Shown here piece after piece: positions 1-9,466 of a DNA stretch of 24,989 nt. Position 1 is the first letter of the stretch. Each line of letters opens with the position of its first letter. Origin of the DNA: Scatosoma sp045660225 (GTDB taxonomy: Bacteria > Bacillota > Clostridia > Christensenellales > Borkfalkiaceae); assembly GCA_045660225.1 (NCBI GenBank), contig JAZRDK010000011.1, positions 1 to 24,989 on the forward strand, given 5' to 3'. A model generated the notes under the pieces. That model was not told where the DNA came from. It made no database searches and saw only the letters and a list, made by a program, of their open reading frames with translations. Made by a program: the position numbers and the translations under genes.

Positions 1-1
1 G

Positions 2-901
2 CGTCCTGACGGCGACGCTTTCGGCAGTTCGATGTCGCTTTCGCGCGCGCTCGATTTTTTGAAAATACCCAACCAGGTATGCGTTGAAACGGATATTCCG
101 TCGAATTTACGTTTTGTGAAGGGTCTTGAAATGGTGAAAAAAACGCCTGAAAAGGAATACGACCTTCTCATTACCGTAGATTGTAGCGAAGACCAACGCT
201 TGGGGGCGCTTTTGGACGAGTTATACCGCGCAAAACGCAAGAAAATCGACACGATTAACGTCGACCACCATATTTCGAATACGCGTTTTGCCGACTTTAA
301 TTTCGTGCGCCCTTGCGCCGCGAATTGTATGAATATGGCGACGCTCATCGAATACCTGGGTGTGCCCTTTACCAAGGAAATTGCCGAATATTTGTTGCTT
401 GGTTTGTTGACGGATTCGGGGAATTTCTCTCACGACGACGTGGTGGAAGAAACGTTTGCTTTGGCGTCAAAGCTTTCCAAGGCGGGCGCGGACGTTGCTT
501 ATTACAACTATATGCTTTTCAAACGCCAACCCAAAGCGCGCGCTAAGCTGTTTGCAAAGGTAATGGACGGTATTCGCTATTATCACGACGACAGGATGGC
601 GGCAATCGTCGTTACGCAAAGCATGATGCAGGCGTGTGGGGCGGACCAAGGCATGACGGAAGGGTTCGTGGATTTCCCGTTGAACGTGGAAACGGTGGAA
701 ATTGCCTGTGCGCTTATGGAAGTTAAAAAGGGACAATACAAAGTTTCCCTTCGCTCGAAAACGTACGCGGACGTCAACCAAATCGCCGGCAGATACGGTG
801 GGGGCGGACACGTCCGTGCATCGGGGTGTATGCTCTTTGGCGACTTGGAAGAAATTTTAGACAAGCTCTCGTACACCGTTTCGCAATATTTAGAAGACTA
901 A
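2..901 (+). CDS. nrnA: DHH/DHHA1 phosphoesterase, NrnA type (5'-truncated by window edge)
   Basis: The reading frame is open from base 2, so the gene starts before the window; the first residues are RPDGDAFGSS, the DHH motif I that normally lies some 20-30 residues into the protein. The ATG at 32 is internal. DHH motif III is visible as VDHHISN, and the C-terminal DHHA1 domain carries the glycine-rich GGGGHVRASG signature. In known relatives (about 310-320 aa) these Mn-dependent enzymes degrade nanoRNA from the 5' end and dephosphorylate pAp; some also cleave pApA, the breakdown product of c-di-AMP. This fits the presence of cdaA further along, although the genes are not in one operon. A terminator follows the stop directly. 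The family assignment is secure; the exact substrate is inferred. Confidence 0.9.
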   Translation, partial: RPDGDAFGSSMSLSRALDFLKIPNQVCVETDIPSNLRFVKGLEMVKKTPEKEYDLLITVDCSEDQRLGALLDELYRAKRKKIDTINVDHHISNTRFADFNFVRPCAANCMNMATLIEYLGVPFTKEIAEYLLLGLLTDSGNFSHDDVVEETFALASKLSKAGADVAYYNYMLFKRQPKARAKLFAKVMDGIRYYHDDRMAAIVVTQSMMQACGADQGMTEGFVDFPLNVETVEIACALMEVKKGQYKVSLRSKTYADVNQIAGRYGGGGHVRASGCMLFGDLEEILDKLSYTVSQYLED

Positions 902-909
902 ATCAAAGC

Positions 910-938
910 CCGTAGGCAAACGCCTGCGGACTTTTTTT
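910..938 (+). terminator. Intrinsic terminator of the nrnA-like gene
   Basis: An 8-bp stem (CCGTAGGC with GCCTGCGG, one G-U pair) with loop AAAC is followed by a run of seven T at 932-938. It begins 9 bases after the stop codon. Confidence 0.9.
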
Positions 939-969
939 ACGTGTTCGCCGTTTTTTTTGGGTTTGGGGG

Positions 970-998
970 TTGATTTTTTAGGTGGTTGCGTGTATAAT
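970..998 (+). promoter_or_regulatory. Sigma-A type promoter of the helicase gene
   Basis: TTGATT (970-975), a 17-base spacer, then a perfect TATAAT (993-998). It lies downstream of the nrnA terminator and about 60 bases before the helicase start, giving a 5' UTR that is mostly one hairpin. Confidence 0.8.
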
Positions 999-1019
999 AA
1001 AAGGGAAAAATATGCAATT

Positions 1020-1050
1020 CGATTTCCCGTTTTTACAAAACGGTAAATCG
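1020..1050 (+). promoter_or_regulatory. Hairpin in the helicase 5' UTR, abutting the ribosome binding site
   Basis: CGATTT and CCGTTTT pair with AAAACGG and AAATCG: 13 base pairs with a single C/T mismatch and a TAC loop. The 3' arm ends against the GGGGGA ribosome binding site (1050-1055), and the start codon is at 1062. There is no U-tract, so it is not a terminator. Its 3' arm shares the 11-mer ACGGTAAATCG with the cdaA leader at 9504-9514. A translational or protein-binding role is inference. Confidence 0.55.
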
Positions 1051-1061
1051 GGGGATGGACT

Positions 1062-4000
1062 ATGGCGCAAAAAACGAAAAAATTAGACGAAATTCTTTTC
1101 TTGCAAGGCGAAGTGGCGAAAGTTGTTTCGTATGCGGATTATTTCGCGCACAGACCGTTGTTTGAATTTTTGCAGGTAAAAAACGTCGGCGAAGAAACGG
1201 TGGAAGGACTGACGTTGTCGATTGAAGGTACGAACAACGTCGTCGTCGGTTGCGATAAGGAAATTGCAGTTCCGTTTGAAAGCACGGTGGAAGTTTCGCT
1301 TGGCAATTTGCTCTCGCCCCTGTATTTCACGGGTACGGAAGAAGTGAAAACGGAAACGATTACCGCCACCTTGAAAAAGGACAAACGCGTCGTTTCCACT
1401 TTGCAATGGACGGTGACGACCCTGCCCTTTGATTACTGGCAAGGCACGGAAGGGGATTTAGAACTGTTGTCCGTGTTCGTCCGTCCCAAACTCGGCGATT
1501 GCGCGCGCGTGCGTACGGAAGTTGCCGAACAGCTTAGAAAATGGAACGAAAACACCGAACTTGGCAGTTACGTCGGCAACGACAAAAACGCGGTTAGAAG
1601 AATCGTGGCGTCCTTGTACGCAGTGTTGCGTCGTGACGCAATTCAGAAAAAAACGTCGGACATTGCAAAGCCCGTAGAGGCGGGTAAAGGCGTAAAAATT
1701 TTGTCCGAGCGTAGCGCCACGCCTATTGAACTTGCGCTGTTTGCGGCGTCTTGTTTAGAGCATTTCGGATTGCATCCCGTACTCGTTTTCGGCGACAAGG
1801 AAATTACGTGCGGTGTGTGGCTGTACGACAGTTGTTTTATGGACACCGTTTCCGACGATACGTCCAGGTTGGACGCGTATATCGCGGATGGGATAAATAA
1901 TCTCAGCTTTTTCGACGTCGAAGACTTGTATTCGGGGAAGAACTCTTCGTATGCGACGTCGGAATTGCACTTTAAGCAAAAGTTGAAAGAAGGGTGTTAC
2001 GAACGTTACGTCGACGTCAAGCGTTGCCGTATTTCCAAGTTGATGCCCTTGCCCCTTCGCGCACGCAATTTGAAGGGATTTGAAGTGCTTTTTGAAGACG
2101 ATATGTCGCCGGAAAGCGCGCCCAGGGACTTGCAAGCGACGCAAAGCTTAAGCGTGGAAGACGACCAAACCAAGGACAAGCAATGGGAAAGACGGCTTTT
2201 GGACTTGTCGATGAAAAACACGCTTTTACATTTCCAGCCGACGAAATCCGTCGTGCATCTTTTAAGCGCATCGGCGGACGAAACGTTGGACGCCTTGACG
2301 GAAAACGGGGAAACGTCGTTTGCGTCTGCCACGCCCGAAGCGGAAGAAATTGCAAAACGCAAAGTGTATTTCGGCGCGTCAAGCGAAGCTAAACGCCTGC
2401 GCGAACTCATCGCGCTTGAAAACCGTTCGGGGATTATGCGTACCTATCTTGACGAGCAAACGCTTGGCGAAACGGTAACGAAGTTAATGCGAAAAAACAA
2501 GGAAGCGGACGAAGAATCGGGCACGAAGATTTTATATCTGGCGCTTGGGTTTTTGAAGTGGTATTCAAGGGAAGACGGCGAAGAACATTTTGCTCCGCTC
2601 GTTTTGCAACCCGTACAACTGAAAAAGAGCAAGGGTGGGACGGGTTATTCCGTCGTTCTTACCGACGAAGAAGCGTCTGTCAACGCTACCTTGCTGGAGT
2701 ATTTGAAACAGGAATTTAACATCGATATACGCGGGCTTAGCGGTGTAATTCAAGGCTTAAAAATTTCCGAAGTCTTGGCGATGGTGCGCATGGAAGTGAT
2801 TCGTATGCGAAACTGGGAAGTGTTCGACGACGTCTACCTTGCAACCTTCTCGTTTGCGCGTTATCAGATGTGGAACGACCTGCGCCAAAATATCGGCGAA
2901 TTTTCGCAAAACAAAATCATCGATGCCCTGCTCAACAACACGATTTTGGTGGGAGAAGGCTTAGACGAGCCGTTGCGTGAAGACGACGTTTTGCCCGACG
3001 TAACGCTGACGCCACTCCCTGCGGACGCATCGCAATGGGAGGCGATTGCTATGTCGCAAACGGGCAAGAGTTTCGTCTTGCACGGTCCTCCCGGTACGGG
3101 CAAATCGCAAACGATTACCAACATCATCGCCAACGCGTTAAACGATGGAAAACGCGTACTTTTCGTTGCGGAAAAACAGGCGGCGTTGTCCGTTGTTAAA
3201 AAGCGTTTGGACGCCATCGGGCTTGGCGATTTTTGCTTGGAATTACACTCTAACAAAACCAACAAAACGATGGTTTTGCAAAAACTTTTAACGACGTTGT
3301 CCTTAGCGGAAGACAAGGAAAGCCCGGCGCTGTCTGAAAAGGCGTCGTCGATTGCGAAATTAAAGGAAGAATTGTCCGAGCCGGCGTTTGCGTTGCACAA
3401 AAAACGCAGGTTGGGCGTGTCCGTTTACGAAGCGTTGCTGATTTGCTTGAAAAATAAAAACGCGCCCGATATTATGAATATCGAGAGCACGTTTTACGAC
3501 GGCTTGACGAAGGAAAAAATTGAAACGTACGAAAATATGATGGTGCAGGCGGCGGCGTCTGCAAAAGAGTGCGGTGGTGTGCACAATTCGCCGTTCTCCA
3601 ACGTGAATTTGACGGAATACACCTTAAAAGCAAGGGATTCGCTATATTGCACGTCGGAAGTTATGATTGCCGAAATCAAGCACTTAAAAAACTACGTTGC
3701 TCTGTTTTTGGATTTGTACCGCCAAAATATCAGCACGCTGACGCGCAGGAAATTAGAAACGCTTTGTGAAATTTCCAAGATGCTGACAAGCGGTAAAATG
3801 AACCGATATTTTAGGGAAAACGAAGAAGAATTTTTCGCCTTTTTCAATGCGAATAAGCGTTTGGACGCGTCGCTTGAAAAGTATTTCCAGCATTGTAAAA
3901 AGCTCGTCGATATCTCTAAGGAATATCGCGCGCTTGGCGAGTGGTTGGAAAAGGGCGGTACGGACTACACCTTGCAAAAGGAAGTGCGTACGGTTGTTAA

Positions 4001-6710
4001 AAAACTGAACAGGACGGCGTTTGTGCCTTTGCAAGGCGAAGAGCTTTTGACCCAGCTTTCCACCGTCTACGAAATTTACGAGGCGATGGAGCGTATCCGC
4101 CATAATACGACGCTTTCTAAGCAGTTTACCCAGTCGTTTGGCAGGGTGGATTTCTTCGGCGCAAGAAAGGCGTTTTTGAACGATTTGTACTGTATGCACG
4201 ATTTGTGCGCGTCCGTGTTTATGGACTACAACGCGGACAGTTTCAACAGTATGTGCATCCGCTCAGCAAACGGCTATTCCGTACCCGTTTTGAACGGTTT
4301 GGTGCGTTCGTTGGACAGCTTTTTGGCGGCGGAAAACGAGTTTTTGCTTGCCACGAAAGCGGATAGACGGAAACTTACCGAAGAAGAAATTTTGGACGCG
4401 TACACGGCAAAAGCGGGTGCGTTGATTGAAAACATCGACATGCTTGCAGGTTGGTGTATGTACAAAAAGACGGCGCGTGCTTTGGATGAGGCGGGGCTTA
4501 CGTTCATTACGGACGCGTTGGAAAACGGCTCGGTAACCAGCGAAAACATCATCGAAAGTTTCGAAAAGAACGTCTATAAAAACTTCTTGCAAACGAATAT
4601 TCCGCTCGACCCCGTTTTGTCGCGTTTCTCGGTGGCAGTTTACGAAGAAAAGACGGAAAATTTGCGCCTTCTTTTAGAAGAATTCTCGCAAATGACGAAG
4701 GAATCGATTTTGGCAAAACTCATTTCTCGTCTTCCTACGACGTCGACGGAAGGCAGTTTAAGCTTAGAAACGGCAAACTTTGGACGCTTTGCAAAGTCCA
4801 ACCTGCGCGGTATGGGGCTTAGGAAATTGTTTGAAGAAATCCCCGAACTTATCAAGACGCTTGCGCCTTGTATGCTGATGAGCCCGATTACCGTTTCGCA
4901 GTATTTAGCACCGCAAAACGGATTGTTTGATTTGGTCATTTTCGACGAAGCGTCGCAAATTCCGACGGCGGAAGCCATTTGCTCGTTGGCAAGGGGTAAG
5001 TCGGCAATCGTCGTAGGCGACCCTCGTCAGTTGCCACCCACTACCTTCTTCCACTCGCAATACGTCGACGAAGACAATTTGGAAAACGAAGATATGGAAA
5101 GCGTTTTGGACGACTGTTTGGCAATCAATATGCGTCAACGTCATCTCGCTTGGCATTATAGAAGTAAACACGAAAGCTTGATTGCCTTTTCCAACGCCAT
5201 GTACTACGACAACCGACTTTCCACCTTCCCGTCGCCCGACGCGTTGGCAAGCAAGGTCAAGTTCGTGCTTGTCGACGGCGAATACGACAGGGGCTTTACC
5301 AAGAAAAACAAGGCGGAAGGCGACGCGCTCGTTGAAGAAGTGTTGCGCCGTTTGCAGGACGCTACGCTTAAAAAATCGAGCATCGGCGTCGTTACGTTCA
5401 GCAACGTGCAAAAGGAATACATCGAAAGACGGCTTTCGCAGGCAATCTCTGCAAACAAGCTGGAAAGGGAAGCGTACGAACGGGAAGAACCGCTGTTCGT
5501 TAAAAATTTGGAAAACGTCCAAGGCGACGAACGCGACGTCATTTTGTTCTCCGTTTGTTACGGGCCTGATAAGTTGGGCAGGATTTCTTTGAATTTCGGC
5601 CCGTTAAACCAAACGGGCGGTTGGCGAAGATTGAACGTTGCCGTGTCGCGTGCGCGTGAAGAAATGGTCGTGTTCTCGTCGATGACGGGCGCAATGATTG
5701 ATTTGTCGCGTACGAAATCGCGTGGCGTTGCCGGATTGAAGGCGTTTTTGGACTTTGCGGAAAAGGGCAGGATGAATCTTGCCATATCTTCCGAAAACGT
5801 GACGAAAAAGAAGGCTGGCATCGGCAAATATATTGCCGAAGAACTTTCTTCTTATGGGTACGAGTGCAGGTACGAAGTGGGCGTGCCCGGGTTTAAGATT
5901 GACGTTGCCGTCGTCGACCCGAAGGACAGAAAACGCTTTATTTTGGCAATTATGTGCGACGTGCCCAACCGTTATTCCGTCAAGGATAGAAACGTGTTGC
6001 AGGTGCAAACCTTAAAACGCAACAACTGGAACGTTTTGCGTGTGTTTACCGTCAATTATTACAACAATCCCAAGCGCGAAATCAAGAAAATTAAGGACGT
6101 TTTGGATAAGTTGACGGGCGCGGATAAGCGTGGCGGGGCGGAGCTCAACCGTGGCAAAAAGACGTACAAATACGCTACGCTTGAGCCGATGGAAGAAACG
6201 GCGAATTTCGTGACTTCGGACGAAAACAATCAGGAAATCGTAAAACGATTAAAGACAATCGTTGCCGTGGAAGAACCGATTTCTTACGATTTCTTACTTC
6301 GTCGTTGCTTGACGTCGATGGGGATTACGAAATACGGGGCGAAGGTAGAATCGCGCATGCAGGCGCTTGTCGCACTTTGCGGATTTAAGTACGAGAAGAT
6401 TTTGGGCGTCGATTATTATAGAAAATCGGACAAGAGCGTCGGGTTTGACAAGTACCGTGTTGAAACGGGGGAACAGCTTAGAAAACACGAAACGGATTTC
6501 ACGCCGTACGAAATTATCGCGGTGGTGAAGGGCGCGCTGGAAGATAAAGTCGCTTTGTATATGGACGAAATTCAGACGATTATCGCGTCGGTGTTCAGGA
6601 TTTCTAAGGTGTCGGATAAGTTGGCAAGTTTCGTCAACGACTGTGTGTCGCTGGGCGAAGAAAGGGGCTTGTTCGTGCGCTCGGTTTCGGATAGAATTTC
6701 GTTGGCTTAA
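1062..6710 (+). CDS. Giant DUF4011 / SF1 helicase / Vsr-like nuclease / DUF3320 protein
   Basis: 1882 residues. Domains in order: an N-terminal beta-rich region (about 1-130); a transglutaminase-like fold (about 130-330, TPIELALFAASC at 220-231); DUF4011 beginning at W375 (WERRLLDLSMKNTLLHF); a UvrD/Upf1-like SF1 helicase with Walker A GPPGTGKS at 675-682, Walker B DEAS at 1295, WHYRS at 1364, VQGDERD at 1486 and LNVAVSRARE just after W1521; a Vsr/MTES_1575-type nuclease fold (about 1585-1690, GFKID at 1610-1614); and DUF3320 at the C-terminus. The 600 residues between Walker A and B are the usual helical insertion. The nuclease motif normally reads ECD; here it is MCD (M1631), so the nuclease may be inactive. 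Such proteins are predicted to act in anti-phage defence (listed, from memory, as hhe), but no other defence gene is nearby. Start: ATG 1062 with GGGGGA six bases upstream. comEC follows after 29 bases, probably in the same transcript. Confidence 0.9.
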   Translation: MAQKTKKLDEILFLQGEVAKVVSYADYFAHRPLFEFLQVKNVGEETVEGLTLSIEGTNNVVVGCDKEIAVPFESTVEVSLGNLLSPLYFTGTEEVKTETITATLKKDKRVVSTLQWTVTTLPFDYWQGTEGDLELLSVFVRPKLGDCARVRTEVAEQLRKWNENTELGSYVGNDKNAVRRIVASLYAVLRRDAIQKKTSDIAKPVEAGKGVKILSERSATPIELALFAASCLEHFGLHPVLVFGDKEITCGVWLYDSCFMDTVSDDTSRLDAYIADGINNLSFFDVEDLYSGKNSSYATSELHFKQKLKEGCYERYVDVKRCRISKLMPLPLRARNLKGFEVLFEDDMSPESAPRDLQATQSLSVEDDQTKDKQWERRLLDLSMKNTLLHFQPTKSVVHLLSASADETLDALTENGETSFASATPEAEEIAKRKVYFGASSEAKRLRELIALENRSGIMRTYLDEQTLGETVTKLMRKNKEADEESGTKILYLALGFLKWYSREDGEEHFAPLVLQPVQLKKSKGGTGYSVVLTDEEASVNATLLEYLKQEFNIDIRGLSGVIQGLKISEVLAMVRMEVIRMRNWEVFDDVYLATFSFARYQMWNDLRQNIGEFSQNKIIDALLNNTILVGEGLDEPLREDDVLPDVTLTPLPADASQWEAIAMSQTGKSFVLHGPPGTGKSQTITNIIANALNDGKRVLFVAEKQAALSVVKKRLDAIGLGDFCLELHSNKTNKTMVLQKLLTTLSLAEDKESPALSEKASSIAKLKEELSEPAFALHKKRRLGVSVYEALLICLKNKNAPDIMNIESTFYDGLTKEKIETYENMMVQAAASAKECGGVHNSPFSNVNLTEYTLKARDSLYCTSEVMIAEIKHLKNYVALFLDLYRQNISTLTRRKLETLCEISKMLTSGKMNRYFRENEEEFFAFFNANKRLDASLEKYFQHCKKLVDISKEYRALGEWLEKGGTDYTLQKEVRTVVKKLNRTAFVPLQGEELLTQLSTVYEIYEAMERIRHNTTLSKQFTQSFGRVDFFGARKAFLNDLYCMHDLCASVFMDYNADSFNSMCIRSANGYSVPVLNGLVRSLDSFLAAENEFLLATKADRRKLTEEEILDAYTAKAGALIENIDMLAGWCMYKKTARALDEAGLTFITDALENGSVTSENIIESFEKNVYKNFLQTNIPLDPVLSRFSVAVYEEKTENLRLLLEEFSQMTKESILAKLISRLPTTSTEGSLSLETANFGRFAKSNLRGMGLRKLFEEIPELIKTLAPCMLMSPITVSQYLAPQNGLFDLVIFDEASQIPTAEAICSLARGKSAIVVGDPRQLPPTTFFHSQYVDEDNLENEDMESVLDDCLAINMRQRHLAWHYRSKHESLIAFSNAMYYDNRLSTFPSPDALASKVKFVLVDGEYDRGFTKKNKAEGDALVEEVLRRLQDATLKKSSIGVVTFSNVQKEYIERRLSQAISANKLEREAYEREEPLFVKNLENVQGDERDVILFSVCYGPDKLGRISLNFGPLNQTGGWRRLNVAVSRAREEMVVFSSMTGAMIDLSRTKSRGVAGLKAFLDFAEKGRMNLAISSENVTKKKAGIGKYIAEELSSYGYECRYEVGVPGFKIDVAVVDPKDRKRFILAIMCDVPNRYSVKDRNVLQVQTLKRNNWNVLRVFTVNYYNNPKREIKKIKDVLDKLTGADKRGGAELNRGKKTYKYATLEPMEETANFVTSDENNQEIVKRLKTIVAVEEPISYDFLLRRCLTSMGITKYGAKVESRMQALVALCGFKYEKILGVDYYRKSDKSVGFDKYRVETGEQLRKHETDFTPYEIIAVVKGALEDKVALYMDEIQTIIASVFRISKVSDKLASFVNDCVSLGEERGLFVRSVSDRISLA

Positions 6711-6739
6711 ACAGAATTTTACCACGGGGAAAAACGAAG

Positions 6740-8374
6740 ATGGACAAATCAGGGAGAAAGTTATTTAATTTTAGACCTGTGTTTTTCGTCGCCGTTTTTC
6801 TCTGTCTGGGTATTTTATTTGCTTATTTTCTCGTCGTTTGCGACGTGTCCGCGTGGTGGGGTGTTTCGCTCTTTCCCGTTTTGGGCGCGTCGTTTTTTCT
6901 TTGTAAGGACGGGGCAGGTATCAAACGAACGGCGTTTGCCTGTCTTTCGCTGGCTTTGGCTTTTCTCGTCGGCGTGGGGATTTTTATCTTGCAAATTGCG
7001 TCGTTTGTCAAAGTTGGCAATTACGACGGGGACGGCGTCGTCGTAGGCACAGTCGTTGATAAGGTCGACTACGGCGGACAAACGATGCTGGTTTTGGACG
7101 ACTTGCATATAAACGGCAATCAAGAAGACGGGCGGATGAAGGCATACTTTTCAACGGACGATGGCAACGAAATTACGCTTTGCGACGAAGTCGTCGTGGA
7201 AGGGTATATACAAACGCAAACCGCGCTTACGGACGGATACGGTTTCCGTGCCGACTCGATAAGCGACGGCGTACGATTTTCTTTGGAAAAGGGCGCGTCT
7301 TGTATCAAAGGCGATGAAAATTTTAATCTTTTCCTATTCGTGCGCCAACGCGTGGAAACGGCGCTATACGCAGGTATGGACGAAACGTCCGCAGGTGTTT
7401 GTATGGCGGTTTTGACGGGCAATAGGACGGGGATTGACAGAACGCTGATGAGCAATATGCAATACGGTGGTATCGCGCATATTTTCGCCGTGTCGGGGTT
7501 GCACGTCGGCGCGTTGTACGCATTTTGCTTGCTCTTGTTTTCCAAAACACCTTTGCGAAAAACGCCGAAACCTGCGCGTTTTATACTCTTATCTTTCCTG
7601 CTCTTTTTCTACGCAGGCGTATGCGGTTTTTCTGCGTCCGTACTTCGAGCCACGGTGCTTTGCTTGACGTCCTATTTCGCCCTTTTGCTCGGCATTGCCG
7701 ACGATGGTTTAGAAACGGTAGGGCTTGCGTGTATTTTCGTGTTGCTCATTTCCCCTTGTTATCTTTTTGAAACGGGTTTCCAGCTTTCGTTTTTGGCGTG
7801 TCTTGGTATCCTCCTTTTGAAAAGACGCATAGGGCAGGTATGCGATGAAATTTGTTTTAGGGTGGGCAGGGTGTTTGTGAAAGAGAAGGATACGCAGGAA
7901 AAAGCCGACGATGAAGACGCACCGCCAAGCCTTGCGGAAGGGGTAAGAAGGGGCGTGGTGTCCTTTCTTTCCGCAAGCCTATCCGCGCAAATTATGACTG
8001 CGCCCGTTTTATTGACGAGCTTTGGTTACTTGTCTGCATTGGCGCTTTTTCTCAACTGCATTTTCGTACCGTTTATCGGCGCGACGTTTGCAATTTTACT
8101 GCTATTCGTCGTCGTGTCCGCCTGTTTACCGCTTGTCTGCGCGCCGATAATTTTGTATTTACCGTCCGTCTTGTGGGCGGTTGCGTTGCTTATCTTCGAG
8201 CTTATAGATTTCTCCGCTTTCCTTTGGACGAGAACGCTGGGTTTGGGCGGTGTGCTTGCCTATTACGGGGCGTGCGTTTTCTTGACGGACAAATGGAATT
8301 TGTCTAAGAGCTTGCGCCTTGGTTTGGTTTTGGCGTGTTTTTCCGTGTTTGTTATCGGCGTTGTCGTAATATAG
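6740..8374 (+). CDS. comEC: ComEC/Rec2-type DNA channel protein lacking the C-terminal hydrolase domain
   Basis: 544 residues. The N-terminus has several hydrophobic helices, then a soluble DUF4131/OB-like part (about 90-200, VVVGTVVDKVDYGG), then the ComEC/Rec2 membrane domain with the family signature AHIFAVSGLHVG near residues 246-257 and many further helices to the end. In natural transformation ComEC passes single-stranded DNA across the cytoplasmic membrane. Well-studied ComEC proteins are 700-800 residues and end in a metallo-beta-lactamase-like domain; here the ORF stops after a last helix and an HxHxDH motif is absent. No frame with such a domain follows, since holA starts 74 bases later. 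A charged loop at about 375-395 (KEKDTQEKADDEDAPP) interrupts the membrane domain. Start ATG 6740. Identification is good; transformation competence is not shown. Confidence 0.85.
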   Translation: MDKSGRKLFNFRPVFFVAVFLCLGILFAYFLVVCDVSAWWGVSLFPVLGASFFLCKDGAGIKRTAFACLSLALAFLVGVGIFILQIASFVKVGNYDGDGVVVGTVVDKVDYGGQTMLVLDDLHINGNQEDGRMKAYFSTDDGNEITLCDEVVVEGYIQTQTALTDGYGFRADSISDGVRFSLEKGASCIKGDENFNLFLFVRQRVETALYAGMDETSAGVCMAVLTGNRTGIDRTLMSNMQYGGIAHIFAVSGLHVGALYAFCLLLFSKTPLRKTPKPARFILLSFLLFFYAGVCGFSASVLRATVLCLTSYFALLLGIADDGLETVGLACIFVLLISPCYLFETGFQLSFLACLGILLLKRRIGQVCDEICFRVGRVFVKEKDTQEKADDEDAPPSLAEGVRRGVVSFLSASLSAQIMTAPVLLTSFGYLSALALFLNCIFVPFIGATFAILLLFVVVSACLPLVCAPIILYLPSVLWAVALLIFELIDFSAFLWTRTLGLGGVLAYYGACVFLTDKWNLSKSLRLGLVLACFSVFVIGVVVI

Positions 8375-8385
8375 CGCGCAATTGT

Positions 8386-8414
8386 TTGCTTTTTTACGCA
8401 AAATATGTTATAAT
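8386..8414 (+). promoter_or_regulatory. Promoter of holA (extended -10)
   Basis: TTGCTT (8386-8391), a 17-base spacer, TATAAT (8409-8414), with the TGn extension (TGT at 8406-8408). Confidence 0.8.
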
Positions 8415-8447
8415 AAGCACCTAACTTGTAAAAAAGGGGGAGAGTGA

Positions 8448-9446
8448 GTGAAATACGTTGAATTTAAGAAATTTACCGACGAAAACGGCGCGCTCCCCGT
8501 TTACCTTTTTGAAGGCGAAGAAGTGTATTTTCATCAAAAGGGAGAAGCGCTCCTAAAGGAACGTTTTTTACAAGAGCCGACCTTGGACTACGTTGCCTTT
8601 GAAGCCGAAACGTTGAAGGGCGAGAAATTGAAAGTCTTGCTTGACGCCGTCAATTCCTTCCCGTTTATCAGTCAAAAACGGGTGGTCAAAGTAACGGAAT
8701 TTTATCCTACGGAAAAGGAATACGACCAGTATTTGAAGGCGCTTTTTGAAAATCCGCCCGCTTCGTCTATTTTGCTTATCGTCAATTTGGGCAAAGGCAA
8801 GACGGGTACGGCTGTGCTTTCGAAAAAACCGAACGTAACGTACGTTGATTGTGGGCGTTCGGACGAAGAAACGATTCGAAAGTGGGTATATCTCACCTGC
8901 AAAAAAGAAGGCGTTATGGCAGACGGGATTACCTGCGGAAAGATTGCAAACTATTGCGTTTTGGATATGGCGCGCGTCGCCACGGAAACGCAAAAAATCC
9001 TTGAATATTGTAGGGCAACGGGCGTAAATCAGCTGACGGACGAAATCGTTGATACGTTGGTGTATCCCGACGCCGAGTATAAAATTTTCGAGCTTGCCAA
9101 CGCGCTCGCTAAGAAAAACTATTCCGCTTATACGAAGATTTTAAGCGATTTGTCGGCGCGTGGGTTCAACGAAAATGCCTTGCTTTCGTCGCTTGCAAAC
9201 TATTTTAAGACCTTGTACGAAGTGTCCTTGGTGCAGGGAAGCGAACGAGAAATTGCGTTGGCGCTTGGTTTGAAGGAATACGCGGTGAGAAAGAATAGGG
9301 AACAGGCGTCGAAATTCAAAAAAGAAGAACTTCTTGGTTGGTACAACGCGGTGTACGACGCCATCGCAAAGCTCCGTTCGGGCGATTGGACGGCGCAATC
9401 GGCGTTAAAAACGGTTACGGCAAAGCTGTTTTTTGAAAAAAACTGA
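8448..9446 (+). CDS. holA: DNA polymerase III subunit delta
   Basis: 332 residues, the usual length of HolA (E. coli about 343). The N-terminus YLFEGEEVYFHQKGEALLKERF matches the delta-subunit opening (loss-of-Walker AAA+ fold), followed by the domain II/III pattern with ILLIVNLGKGKTGTAV and the C-terminal collar segment ELANALAKKNYSAYTKILSDL. Delta is the wrench of the clamp loader: it opens the beta clamp and works with the tau/gamma and delta-prime subunits at the replication fork. The start is GTG at 8448, chosen because AGGGGG (8435-8440) lies seven bases upstream and the family N-terminus begins there. It has its own extended -10 promoter, so it can be expressed apart from comEC; the comEC-holA order is common in Bacillota. 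I see no clear terminator behind it. Confidence 0.92.
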   Translation: MKYVEFKKFTDENGALPVYLFEGEEVYFHQKGEALLKERFLQEPTLDYVAFEAETLKGEKLKVLLDAVNSFPFISQKRVVKVTEFYPTEKEYDQYLKALFENPPASSILLIVNLGKGKTGTAVLSKKPNVTYVDCGRSDEETIRKWVYLTCKKEGVMADGITCGKIANYCVLDMARVATETQKILEYCRATGVNQLTDEIVDTLVYPDAEYKIFELANALAKKNYSAYTKILSDLSARGFNENALLSSLANYFKTLYEVSLVQGSEREIALALGLKEYAVRKNREQASKFKKEELLGWYNAVYDAIAKLRSGDWTAQSALKTVTAKLFFEKN

Positions 9447-9466
9447 AAAAATCGTATGCAAAACGC

